Program-made: the position numbers and the translations under genes
Notes under the pieces: model-generated
Seen by the model: only the letters and a program-made list of their open reading frames with translations
What the model was told of the DNA's origin: nothing
Database searches by the model: none
NCBI GenBank assembly: GCA_965603205.1
Contig: CBFDCC010000008.1
Location: forward strand, 115,208-179,207
Source of the DNA: Temperatibacter sp965603205
Lineage (GTDB): Bacteria; Pseudomonadota; Alphaproteobacteria; Sphingomonadales; Kordiimonadaceae
Length of the DNA stretch: 64,000 nt
Direction: 5' to 3'
In this document: positions 18,336-26,899 of the stretch, one piece after another
How the letters are laid out: the number at the start of each line of letters is the position of its first letter
Position numbering within the stretch: the stretch's first letter is position 1

Positions 18336-18971
18336 TTAGAAACGCTTACCAAAACCAATACCGATGATAGTTGGATTTAACTTAACATCTGCTGTAATCC
18401 CGCCAACAGCTGTTGTTAAATCCACATTAGTTTTAAGGAAAATTTTCTTTACATCCACGTTAAAGAACCAATCATCATTGATTTTAAAATCAACGCCAGC
18501 CTGCAGTGCAACACCGAATTTATTCTTATAATCTGTCTTTGTCACAACACCACCAGCAGCGTCTGCGTCGTAAAAGATTGTATAGTTAAGACCGGCACCC
18601 ACATATGGGCTAAACTTAGCGTCAGGCGTGAAGTGATATTGCGCAGTTAACGTTGGAGGCAACAGACGTACTGATCCAACTGGTACATCACCTGCTACAG
18701 TACCAACAGCACCCACTGTGTGATTGGTCGTGGCAAGGATAAGCTCCGCCGCAAAATGCTTGCTAAAGAAATATGTGATATCTAGCTCAGGTACAGCATC
18801 CTTATTTATATCGACATCACCGCCAATAGCAGAGATAGTAGCTGATTCATTTGGCTGTACTGATAAGCCACGAACACGGACCTGCCATGGACCATCACCT
18901 GCCACTGCACTTGTCGCAAACATACCAACTGCAATAGCTAATGTTGAGATACCTGTGATAACTTTATTCAT
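18336..18971 (-). CDS. OmpW family outer membrane protein
   Basis: This 211-residue protein forms an eight-stranded barrel. It has a signal peptide (MNKVITGISTLAIAVGMFATSAVAG) and then the OmpW-type start G-P-W-Q-V-R-V-R-G. Family signatures include P-E-L-D-I-T-Y-F-F-S-K-H-F-A-A-E-L, L-P-P-T-L-T-A-Q-Y-H-F and F-S-P-Y-V-G-A-G-L-N-Y, and the protein ends G-I-G-F-G-K-R-F with the C-terminal Phe. OmpW proteins are thought to let small hydrophobic molecules cross the outer membrane. An AGGAG ribosome binding site lies seven bases before the ATG. A strong terminator follows, so it is monocistronic. Confidence 0.92.
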   Translation of the reverse strand: MNKVITGISTLAIAVGMFATSAVAGDGPWQVRVRGLSVQPNESATISAIGGDVDINKDAVPELDITYFFSKHFAAELILATTNHTVGAVGTVAGDVPVGSVRLLPPTLTAQYHFTPDAKFSPYVGAGLNYTIFYDADAAGGVVTKTDYKNKFGVALQAGVDFKINDDWFFNVDVKKIFLKTNVDLTTAVGGITADVKLNPTIIGIGFGKRF

Positions 18972-19130
18972 TTTGATGCTCCTATTTTACAATAATGTAC
19001 TTTAAATATGCCAAGAATCTGAAAATAACATTGATTTTAATCAATAATGTCTTTTGAATGATGAAAAAGAATATTATTTGTTAAAAAATTACATAAAAAC
19101 ACATTAATTGCCATTAAAAAGGATAAAGAG

Positions 19131-19571
19131 ATGAGTGAATTTCTTATATTGGAAAATAAAGTACTTGTTAGCCCGCAAATCAATGCAGCTGATATTGACA
19201 CCGCTGCTACACAAGGCATCACACTCATTATCAATAACCGTCCTGACGGTGAAGAAACAGGTCAACCAACCAATGATAGTCTGCAAAAAGTTGCCGAGGC
19301 CAAAGGCATTAAATGGTTATGGATTCCAGTAGTTGGCGGTCAAATCACACCAGAGGATATTGAAAATTCTATTGCCGCCTTCAAGGAAGCTGACGGCAAG
19401 ACCCTAGCCTATTGCCGCACGGGTACTAGATCATCAATGATGTGGTCATTTTATCAGGCCGCGACTGATAATCTATCAACGGCTGATATCCTAACAAACA
19501 CAAGCAAGGCTGGTTATGATTTTGCACAGTTTACTGGCATGTTCGAGCAGTTACGCGGCACCGCCAAATAA
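19131..19571 (+). CDS. TIGR01244/DUF442 phosphatase-like protein
   Basis: This 146-residue protein matches the small cysteine-phosphatase-like family found alone or fused to a metallo-beta-lactamase fold sulfur dioxygenase (Blh/BigR-associated). Key features are the N-N-R-P-D-G-E substrate loop (residues 35-41) and the active loop Y-C-R-T-G-T-R-S (Cys95, Arg100). Members are linked to sulfide or persulfide metabolism in some alphaproteobacteria, but no sulfur gene lies nearby, so the role is open. The start has AAGGATAAAGAG just upstream. The last 21 bases overlap the convergent DUF2182 gene. Confidence 0.85.
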   Translation: MSEFLILENKVLVSPQINAADIDTAATQGITLIINNRPDGEETGQPTNDSLQKVAEAKGIKWLWIPVVGGQITPEDIENSIAAFKEADGKTLAYCRTGTRSSMMWSFYQAATDNLSTADILTNTSKAGYDFAQFTGMFEQLRGTAK

Positions 19572-20291
19572 TATCCATCCACTATAGGCTATGAGGCCAA
19601 ATGCCGTTATTTTATCTAAGTGATAAGATGGCGGCATTATTTTTTCTAAAAGCACATAAAGGGTGAGCAACAGCACCACCCACAAGTTCATCACGCCAAA
19701 GACAAAGAGTAAAATCATCAGCATCCAACAACAGCCCGTACAATATAGACCGTGCCTAAGACCCATATACGTCAGCCCCATCAATCCAGGGCGCCAATGT
19801 TGTTGGATATACACCATCGGGCTTTGGCATTTATCAAGGCATTGACGTTTAAAGTCACTGAGTTGGTATAAGCCTGCGAATATGAGCAATCCTGCGTTAA
19901 AATATGGGTCTCTACCCGCCATCATCTGCGAGATAATATCTTGCTCAGTTAAGACAATTTGAAGATAGGCAGCTACAACACTAAAGCCTGTCCAAGCTAA
20001 CAAATAACCGCCCAGAAAACAGAGGGCTGCTTGCAGGGGGGAGGCCGTACTGGTCTGCTGTCGATAGATATTAGCATATAGCAAAATAGCTGGTGTGGCT
20101 GATGGAACCATCATCCCCACCATCATCACGGCCCACATAATAAACAGTGCCATAAAATCAGATGATATCATCATACCCATGGACAGTAGATAATACCAAG
20201 ACCAAAGAGTAAGCGCACCAAGCGTCACCCCCAGCACAATCTTATCCTTAAGAAGCAAGCGTTCTAAGGGTGATTTTTTTATCTGATCCAT
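19551..20291 (-). CDS. DUF2182 metal-binding integral membrane protein
   Basis: This 246-residue membrane protein has about six hydrophobic segments. It carries the family signatures W-A-V-M-M-V-G-M-M-V-P-S-A-T-P (residues near 53-67) and G-L-R-H-G-L-Y-C-T-G-C-C-W-M-L-M, where clustered Met, His and Cys could bind a metal such as copper (inference from the annotation of the family as predicted metal-binding). It follows the DUF1326 gene by 12 bases, a pairing found in many proteobacteria. The biochemical role is not known. The 3' end overlaps the convergent TIGR01244 gene. Confidence 0.88.
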   Translation of the reverse strand: MDQIKKSPLERLLLKDKIVLGVTLGALTLWSWYYLLSMGMMISSDFMALFIMWAVMMVGMMVPSATPAILLYANIYRQQTSTASPLQAALCFLGGYLLAWTGFSVVAAYLQIVLTEQDIISQMMAGRDPYFNAGLLIFAGLYQLSDFKRQCLDKCQSPMVYIQQHWRPGLMGLTYMGLRHGLYCTGCCWMLMILLFVFGVMNLWVVLLLTLYVLLEKIMPPSYHLDKITAFGLIAYSGWILFGGAA

Positions 20292-20303
20292 AAATGACAG
20301 ACC

Positions 20304-20945
20304 CTAATGAACTACACCATTTGTGCCAATATCCATATTGACCAGATGGGCGTGGGCTTGCGTCCACTGCATCTCCATGGCGCCAGACGTTTTGGCTGTG
20401 CCACTAGCGTATGATGCTTCATGATATTCAAAACCACCCGGCAAAATAACGCGCGCTTCTTGGGTCTCATTTGTCACCATATTACGGATAGGCTCTATAT
20501 CCACCTTTAGCAACTCAGGCACTCTAACAGTTGCCGTGCGGCTATTATAATCACTAACAAAGTCAATCTTGGTAAAGATTGGCTCATGTATTTTTGTATA
20601 GGTATTAGAAAAGACGTTAAAAATAGTAGCCCCAGGCACTGTTTCTTGACCTGTTAATATCGCGAGCATCGCATTTCGTTGATCCTCAGTGGCGCGTTCA
20701 TCAATCATGGCAAGCACTTCGCCGTTACCCAGATGAATAGCCTCAGGCCAGCGGAACATGCCACCCATATTTAGGCCGCTTAAATCCACATCACCAAAAT
20801 GCCCCTCATCAATATGAATAATAGTAGACGCCTGACAGTCGCCATGCGTCGGTAAGGCACTGAACTGGCAGGGACAACCCCAATCACAGTTGCAGGTGTT
20901 AATAGATGGTCCCTTGAAATGCCAATCGATATAAGTATCAGTCAT
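20304..20945 (-). CDS. DUF1326 domain protein
   Basis: This 213-residue soluble protein has the family's N-terminal cysteine cluster C-N-C-D-W-G-C-P-C-Q-F (Cys18, 20, 24, 26), which suggests metal or cluster binding. No signal peptide is present. The ATG at 20945 is chosen because AAGGG lies seven bases upstream, and the longer frame from 21020 has no such site. It is the first gene of a two-gene operon with the DUF2182 membrane protein. The pair probably works together on a metal or thiol process, but nothing experimental can be inferred from the sequence. Confidence 0.85.
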   Translation of the reverse strand: MTDTYIDWHFKGPSINTCNCDWGCPCQFSALPTHGDCQASTIIHIDEGHFGDVDLSGLNMGGMFRWPEAIHLGNGEVLAMIDERATEDQRNAMLAILTGQETVPGATIFNVFSNTYTKIHEPIFTKIDFVSDYNSRTATVRVPELLKVDIEPIRNMVTNETQEARVILPGGFEYHEASYASGTAKTSGAMEMQWTQAHAHLVNMDIGTNGVVH

Positions 20946-21062
20946 AATCATTCCCTTAATTATCAGGAGCCTACAACTCTTAGCTACACAACGACTCGTT
21001 AAAAAATAACAATACCACAAAATTGGTTTGATTTATAGGTGAGGGTGTAGACCATTGAGACC

Positions 21063-23138
21063 TTAACCACCTGCGCCCCCATGCGCCATCGTTAAGAATG
21101 TATATTCCTCAGCCACCTCATGCAGGCGTTTAAACCTGCCTGATTTACCACCGTGGCCCGCGCCCATATTAATCTTCATCACCAGCAGGTTATCATCGGT
21201 TTTCATGTGGCGCATTTTCGCCGTCCATTTAGCAGGTTCCCAATATGTCACACGCGGATCGTTTAGCCCACCTGTCACCATCATGGGAGGGTAATCCTTG
21301 GCGGTAATTTGAGTGTAAGGGCAATAGCCATGAATAAGCTCATACATATGCTTGTCGGTCAGCGGATTACCCCATTCAGGCCATTCAATCGGCGTTAGCG
21401 GCAATGATCCATCTAACATCGTGTTGAGCACATCAACAAAGGGAACATGCATGACCGCGGCACTGAATAGATCAGGCGCTTGATTAACAGCAACCCCCAT
21501 CAGTTCGCCACCCGCACTACCACCTGATATGGATATCCCACCTTTAGCAGCGTAACCAGCGTTTTCCAGATATTTTGCCACATCGACAAAGTCGTTAAAT
21601 GTGTTAGTGCGCTTAGTCAGTTTGCCATCTTCGTACCAGCTATAGCCCATTTCGTCACCGCCCCGAATATGGGCAATGGCGTAGGCGAACCCGCGATCAA
21701 GCAGGCTGAGGCGCGCCGCTGAAAATGAAGGACTCATACCAAGACCGTAAGCGCCATAGCCATATAGATGCAGCGGGGCGCCGCTATCTTTTACCCACGT
21801 GTTTTTATAAACAACCGACACAGGCACCACCACGCCGTCACGTACAGGCACCATCAATCGCTCTGTTGTATAGTCTTGCTTGTCGTAACCGCTAGGGATT
21901 TCTTGCTCCTTGCGCAGGTCTAATCTTTTATTCTGGGCATCATAATCAAATACCGTGTTTGGTGTGACCATACTGGTGTAGGTCAGGCGCAAGAAACCTG
22001 CCTTATAATTAGGGTTATTGCCCAGTTCCGCCTCATAGGCTGCTTCTGGGAATTCAATGTGATGTTGGCCGCCAGCATGGGTGCAAATGCGCACCATATC
22101 TAGCCCGTCCATACGCTCCTGTACCGCTATAAATTTTTCAAACACTGCCATATCGCGAATATATTGCGCGCTACTGCCAGTGATATAATTTTGCCAATAT
22201 TTTTCCTCAGCACTGGCTTCGGTCGCCAAACAAATCCCAAAGTTTTTATGATCGCGGTTACTGCGGATGAAAAACTCACCCTGCCCATGATCCACATAAT
22301 AATCATGACCCGCACGCCGCGGCGCTAGCACAAAAGGCGCGGCCTTTGGATTAGATGTCGGCAGGATACGCACCTCTGCCGTTACATGATCGGCAGTGCG
22401 AATGATGAGATACTTTTTACTGCTAGAGGCGCTTATATGCGTGAAATAGCTTATCTCAAGCTCTTCATAGATATCCCTATCATCACCACTTAACAAGTCA
22501 TGGAATTTAACCAGATAAGGCCGCCACTCTTTTGAAACAATGGTATAAAAGAAACTACGGCTATCAGCCGTCCAAACAATCTCGCCTGACGTTTCTTCAA
22601 CTAACGTACTCAGCAGGGTATCGTTTATTAGGTCTTTAACGCGAATTGTAAACCGCTCTGACCCATTATCATCCACGCTATAGGCCATATACTGGCCGTC
22701 TGGGCTAATACTTATTGCGCCAAGCTTGAAAAAATCGCGCGTACCTGCCTCAGTATTTTCATCAAAGATTATAGTCCACACCTCGGTGCCTATTATCCTG
22801 CGGTACCATATGCGGTACTGCGCACCTTCGGTGAAAGCCCAGCAATATTCAAAACCACCCTCGGTCCAAGGCACCGATGCATCATCTTCTTTAATGCGAC
22901 CTTTTATCTCATTAAATATTGTGTCAGTCAGCTTGGCCTGTGGTTGCATTACAGCCTTAAAATAATCATTTTCTTTGCCCAAATAGTCCAGCACCTTAGC
23001 GTCCTTCACATCAGGATACCCTGGATCGCGCATCCACGCATAAGCATCAATCGTCGTATAACCATGATGACTGCTTGTGTGATCTATGCGCGCGGCAATT
23101 GGCGGCGTTATATGCGTTGGTGCTTTTAATAGTGACAT
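21063..23138 (-). CDS. ptrB: Oligopeptidase B (S9A serine peptidase)
   Basis: This 691-residue protein has an N-terminal seven-bladed propeller that gates access to a C-terminal alpha/beta hydrolase domain. The nucleophile is Ser541 in I-S-G-G-S-A-G-G, the acid lies in G-L-N-D-P-R-V, and the base is in G-A-G-H-G-G-K-S-G-R. The segment after the nucleophile (H-V-P-F-V-D-V-L-N-T-M-L) is characteristic of oligopeptidase B, which cleaves short peptides after arginine and lysine. There is no signal peptide, so it acts in the cytoplasm. AGAGGAG is seven bases before the ATG. It is divergent from the aminopeptidase P gene at 23266, and together they could degrade imported peptides. Confidence 0.92.
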   Translation of the reverse strand: MSLLKAPTHITPPIAARIDHTSSHHGYTTIDAYAWMRDPGYPDVKDAKVLDYLGKENDYFKAVMQPQAKLTDTIFNEIKGRIKEDDASVPWTEGGFEYCWAFTEGAQYRIWYRRIIGTEVWTIIFDENTEAGTRDFFKLGAISISPDGQYMAYSVDDNGSERFTIRVKDLINDTLLSTLVEETSGEIVWTADSRSFFYTIVSKEWRPYLVKFHDLLSGDDRDIYEELEISYFTHISASSSKKYLIIRTADHVTAEVRILPTSNPKAAPFVLAPRRAGHDYYVDHGQGEFFIRSNRDHKNFGICLATEASAEEKYWQNYITGSSAQYIRDMAVFEKFIAVQERMDGLDMVRICTHAGGQHHIEFPEAAYEAELGNNPNYKAGFLRLTYTSMVTPNTVFDYDAQNKRLDLRKEQEIPSGYDKQDYTTERLMVPVRDGVVVPVSVVYKNTWVKDSGAPLHLYGYGAYGLGMSPSFSAARLSLLDRGFAYAIAHIRGGDEMGYSWYEDGKLTKRTNTFNDFVDVAKYLENAGYAAKGGISISGGSAGGELMGVAVNQAPDLFSAAVMHVPFVDVLNTMLDGSLPLTPIEWPEWGNPLTDKHMYELIHGYCPYTQITAKDYPPMMVTGGLNDPRVTYWEPAKWTAKMRHMKTDDNLLVMKINMGAGHGGKSGRFKRLHEVAEEYTFLTMAHGGAGG

Positions 23139-23265
23139 AGCTGACTCCTCTGATTAATAGAGCTACGTCTTTATAGGGATCAAGTAAAGCGCAATTCTTC
23201 TTGCATTCATCTACCTGAAAAGGCAGAAGCAATACAAATGTCTTTTAAAAAATGGAACAATAGTC

Positions 23266-25053
23266 ATGGCCACCAATCCTGCCAACATCAAAGTCCTACG
23301 TACTGAGCTAAAAAATCGCGCACTTAATGCCTTTATCGTGCCGTTAACCGACGAGCATATGAGCGAATATGTCGGTGCCTATGCAGGACGCCTAAGCTGG
23401 TTAACGGGTTTTGAAGGGTCTGCAGGTAACGCAGTGGTAACGATGGATGCGGCTGCTATTTTCATTGACGGTCGTTACGTGATCCAAGTGGTGGCAGAGG
23501 TTGATGATGCCTATTTTGAGCGTCTCCATTTCCAAGAATACCCGCTGACAAAATGGTTAAGCGATCACACGGGGAACGGCGATACAGTTGGGTATGATCC
23601 AGAACTAGCAACCGTGGCGCAGGTAAAATCCTACTCTGAGGCGGTAGAATCGAGTGGAGCCAGCTTAGTAGCCGTCGACACAAACCCCATTGATGCGGTG
23701 TGGGCTAATCAACCAGCCGAGCCTATGGATATGGCAATATTGCATGACATAAAATACACAGGCCGATCAGCCGCGGATAAACGCGCTGACATCGCAGAAA
23801 TTTTAAAATCAAAGAAAGCTGATAGTGCGGTTATTACTCAGCTTGATAGTGTTGCTTGGGCCTTTAATATTCGCGGTACTGACGTTGAAAACACACCTGT
23901 GACCCATGCTTTTGCGCTGATGCACGCTGACGAGACAGCCGATCTCTTTATCAATGCAGCTAAAATCAATGATGACATACGCGAGACTTTGGGCAACGCC
24001 GTGCGCGTCAGACCGCGTGAAGAGTTTTACCTCGCCATGGGCGAAATGGCCACTGCAGGCAAATCAGTACTCGTGGATAAAGCCACTAATAACGCCAAGG
24101 TTTTTAACGCCTTAGAAGGTGCTACACTGGTTGCGGGTGATGATCCTTGCATCTTGCCCAAGGCGATAAAAAATGATGTTGAGATGCAAGGGGCGATAGA
24201 TGCCCATATTCGAGACGGGGCTGCTATTGCAGAATTTTTAGCCTTCCTAGATGAAGAAGCACCAAAAGAAACATTGGATGAATTAAAGGCCGTTGATATC
24301 CTGTGGCAATACCGCAAGCGCCGCGACATATTAAAAGACTCCAGCTTTGACACAATATCAGGCTCAGGCTCTAATGGTGCCTTGTGTCACTACCGTGTAA
24401 GTGAAGAAACTAACCTGCCTATTATCAATGGCACGCTGTATTTATTTGATAGTGGCGGGCAGTATCTCGACGGCACAACAGACATCACTCGCACTATCGC
24501 CGTGGGCACGCCAACGGCTGAGATGAAAGACCGTTTCACACGGGTTTTAAAAGGGCATATTGCACTATCAACCATCAAATTTCCAAAAGGCACAGCAGGC
24601 GCTGCGCTTGATACAGTGGCACGTAGGCCACTGTGGGAAGTGGGCCTAGATTATGATCACGGCACGGGGCATGGTGTTGGTAGTTATCTGTCAGTGCATG
24701 AAGGGCCACAGCGCATCGGCAAAGGCGTTAGTAGCACACCAATAGAAGCTGGTATGATCCTATCTAACGAGCCTGGCTATTATAAAGAAAATGAATATGG
24801 CATCCGCATTGAAAATCTTGTTCTTGTTCGAAAATGCGCAACAAATTCGGCTTTTGAGAGAGAGATGCTAGAGTTTGAAAATCTTACATGGGCACCTATT
24901 GATCTCAATCTGGTGGACGCATCTATCATGACAGCTATTGAGATTAACTGGCTCAATGATTATCATGCAACAGTCTGCGAAAAATTAATGCCTATTGTTG
25001 ATGACAAAACCAAAGCATGGCTAAAGATGGCTACCGCGCCTATTCCTGAATAG
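23266..25053 (+). CDS. pepP: Xaa-Pro aminopeptidase (aminopeptidase P, M24B)
   Basis: This 595-residue protein has two creatinase-like N-terminal domains followed by the M24 catalytic domain. The layout matches the long eukaryotic-type aminopeptidase P (APP1/XPNPEP1) common in alphaproteobacteria. Metal ligands are in Y-L-F-D-S-G-G-Q-Y-L-D-G-T-T-D-I-T-R (two Asp), G-H-G-V-G (His), S-N-E-P-G-Y-Y (Glu) and G-I-R-I-E-N (Glu). It removes the first residue of cytoplasmic peptides with proline in position two. The ribosome binding site is weak. The 3' end overlaps the convergent binding-protein gene by 14 bases. Confidence 0.92.
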   Translation: MATNPANIKVLRTELKNRALNAFIVPLTDEHMSEYVGAYAGRLSWLTGFEGSAGNAVVTMDAAAIFIDGRYVIQVVAEVDDAYFERLHFQEYPLTKWLSDHTGNGDTVGYDPELATVAQVKSYSEAVESSGASLVAVDTNPIDAVWANQPAEPMDMAILHDIKYTGRSAADKRADIAEILKSKKADSAVITQLDSVAWAFNIRGTDVENTPVTHAFALMHADETADLFINAAKINDDIRETLGNAVRVRPREEFYLAMGEMATAGKSVLVDKATNNAKVFNALEGATLVAGDDPCILPKAIKNDVEMQGAIDAHIRDGAAIAEFLAFLDEEAPKETLDELKAVDILWQYRKRRDILKDSSFDTISGSGSNGALCHYRVSEETNLPIINGTLYLFDSGGQYLDGTTDITRTIAVGTPTAEMKDRFTRVLKGHIALSTIKFPKGTAGAALDTVARRPLWEVGLDYDHGTGHGVGSYLSVHEGPQRIGKGVSSTPIEAGMILSNEPGYYKENEYGIRIENLVLVRKCATNSAFEREMLEFENLTWAPIDLNLVDASIMTAIEINWLNDYHATVCEKLMPIVDDKTKAWLKMATAPIPE

Positions 25054-25900
25054 TTTGCAGTTCATAATTTGGTATCTCAATATCGTATGTATCAAAAATT
25101 TTCTTGAGAGTGCCATTTTTTAAAATAGTCTGAAACCCTTTTGAAAATTCCCGTGTGAGCATTTCGCCGCGCAGCGATTTGGTGAACCCCGCATAAATGT
25201 GAAACAACATGCCTTTGTGAAAAAATTTCACTTCATCAAGCCGGCCAACCTTTGATAAATACATCCGTGCTACATCGTAATTACCTATGCTTATGTCTAA
25301 ACGTCCCATTAGGAGTAATGACAATAATTTTCTTTCGCCATAATCTGAATAGACCTTTAGGTTTTTCTGGTGGGTTACAATATTGCGTTCCCAAGGGTGT
25401 GCATTGGCATATGCATAGTCAGCAATCGTGCCTATCTGATAATTAAAAAGATCCTCAGGCTTATCTAAAATTATGTTATCTGCCAGCTTTGTTATAAAAA
25501 CTGTCTCATCAAAAACGTAAAAACCTTTATATGTTAAAAATAAAGGCAAATCGTTTGCATCAATTCCAAGCACAACGTCTCGGCGGCCTTTTTGCACATC
25601 CGAAAGTGCGCGTTTCCATACCGTTAAAGTATATGCCGTTTTCATCTGTCTAGCAGCAAATGCCTGCATCATGACTTCTGGCATTATGCCCTGTCGATCA
25701 TCACTGTCTTTACAGGTGTATGGGCACCACATATCTGATACTATCTTCACAACCTGTGGCTTGGTATCATCTGCTTGCGCGCTGAATTGCCCAAAGCAAA
25801 TATAACAGGTAGCTATCATTACTGTTGCAACGAATTTACCTAGGGAAACACCCTCAACATAATATGAATGTATAGACTGGAACAAGCTTATTTCCCACAT
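25040..25900 (-). CDS. Periplasmic SBP_bac_3-like binding protein, tandem copy 1
   Basis: This secreted protein has the solute-binding fold of family 3 (amino-acid type) and is one of three tandem paralogues. From the ATG at 25900 it has 286 residues with a long N-terminus before the signal core (VATVMIATCYICFGQFSAQA). The exact start is unsure, and a TTG at 25918 is also in frame. The mature part begins with a W-C-P-Y-T-C motif shared by all three copies. The C-terminal 35 residues are almost identical between copies. No permease or ATPase gene is nearby, so it may serve a distant transporter or act as a sensor-type binding protein. Ligand unknown. Confidence 0.75.
   Translation of the reverse strand: MWEISLFQSIHSYYVEGVSLGKFVATVMIATCYICFGQFSAQADDTKPQVVKIVSDMWCPYTCKDSDDRQGIMPEVMMQAFAARQMKTAYTLTVWKRALSDVQKGRRDVVLGIDANDLPLFLTYKGFYVFDETVFITKLADNIILDKPEDLFNYQIGTIADYAYANAHPWERNIVTHQKNLKVYSDYGERKLLSLLLMGRLDISIGNYDVARMYLSKVGRLDEVKFFHKGMLFHIYAGFTKSLRGEMLTREFSKGFQTILKNGTLKKIFDTYDIEIPNYELQTIQE
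25063..25202 (-). repeat. Near-identical 3' segment of SBP paralogue, copy 1
   Basis: About 140 bases coding for the C-terminus of paralogue 1. It matches 26033-26172 and 26920-27059 with few differences, far more alike than the middle of the genes. Confidence 0.75.
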
Positions 25901-26012
25901 TTGCAAAGCCCAAATCAAATGATTTGGTTGACACTGCTAATTGCCTTTACTCTGTATTTTTCACAATCCTTATTATCACTAGTTAAGTGACTCAACAAAT
26001 AATATATTGTCT

Positions 26013-26819
26013 TTAGCTGGGTGATAGCGCTGCATAATTTGGCATCTCAATATCATATGTATCAAAAACTTTCTTGAGAGTGCCATTTTTTAAAATAGTT
26101 TTAAACCCTTTTGAAAATTCCCGTGTAAGCATTTTACCACGTGACGACTTAGTAAAAGCCACGTAGACTTTATCTTCGAGGCCTTTTCTGATAATTTTAG
26201 TGTCCGCAAGTTGGCCCAATTTATTAAGATACATACGTGCCACATCAAAGTTGACGACACTAATATCGATACGGCCATTTAGCAGAAGTGATAGTAACTT
26301 CTCTTCACCTTGGTCTGTATAAACTTTTATCTGATTTGAGTTGCCCTTGACAGCAGGTACCCAATCAAAGAGCATGGCATAGTTATATTCAGCAACTAAC
26401 CCTAATTGATATTTAAGTAAGTCTTCCCCATGGTTTAACGTTATGCCTGAACCACGCTTGGTTACAAATACGGTCTCATCAACGATATAAAAACCACTAT
26501 AAACTGAAAAGTTACCAATATAATCCTCATCCACACCCATCACCGCATCTTGAAAACCACGTTTAACGTTATATAGTGCCCGTGTCCAAACGGTTGAGGT
26601 ATATTTTGTTGCCATTTGACGCGTTGCAAATGCCTGCTCTACCACCTCGGTCATTAACCCCTTGTTCGCTTCAGTGCTCTTACAGGTGTATGGACACCAA
26701 TTATCCGCAACAACAGAGACTATAGGTGTTTCGTCCGCACGCAGGCTAGCCTGCGCAAAGATACCATAAAAAATAACATGGCATAACAACAAGATATATC
26801 GATTCACAAACATCCCCAT
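26013..26819 (-). CDS. Periplasmic SBP_bac_3-like binding protein, tandem copy 2
   Basis: This 268-residue paralogue has a signal peptide (RYILLLCHVIFYGIFAQASLRA). The W-C-P-Y-T-C motif lies at residues 41-46 (Cys42, Cys46), followed by the binding-protein segments V-V-E-Q-A-F-A-T-R-Q, N-G-R-I-D-I-S-V-V-N and F-D-V-A-R-M-Y-L. The end G-T-L-K-K-V-F-D-T-Y-D-I-E-M-P-N-Y is shared with its neighbours. Two close cysteines just after the signal peptide could form a disulfide or hold a ligand. Each copy has its own short intergenic gap (about 80-110 bases), so separate promoters are possible. The ligand is unknown. Confidence 0.78.
   Translation of the reverse strand: MGMFVNRYILLLCHVIFYGIFAQASLRADETPIVSVVADNWCPYTCKSTEANKGLMTEVVEQAFATRQMATKYTSTVWTRALYNVKRGFQDAVMGVDEDYIGNFSVYSGFYIVDETVFVTKRGSGITLNHGEDLLKYQLGLVAEYNYAMLFDWVPAVKGNSNQIKVYTDQGEEKLLSLLLNGRIDISVVNFDVARMYLNKLGQLADTKIIRKGLEDKVYVAFTKSSRGKMLTREFSKGFKTILKNGTLKKVFDTYDIEMPNYAALSPS
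26033..26172 (-). repeat. Near-identical 3' segment of SBP paralogue, copy 2
   Basis: Second copy of the 140-base segment, 970 bases from copy 1. Slightly more diverged at its upstream end. Confidence 0.75.
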
Positions 26820-26899
26820 TTAATAAATAACTGTGATAGTGACTATATAGAATATTTATTCTCACGTAGAATAAACTTTTCCCATCGGCGACAGGCTTA

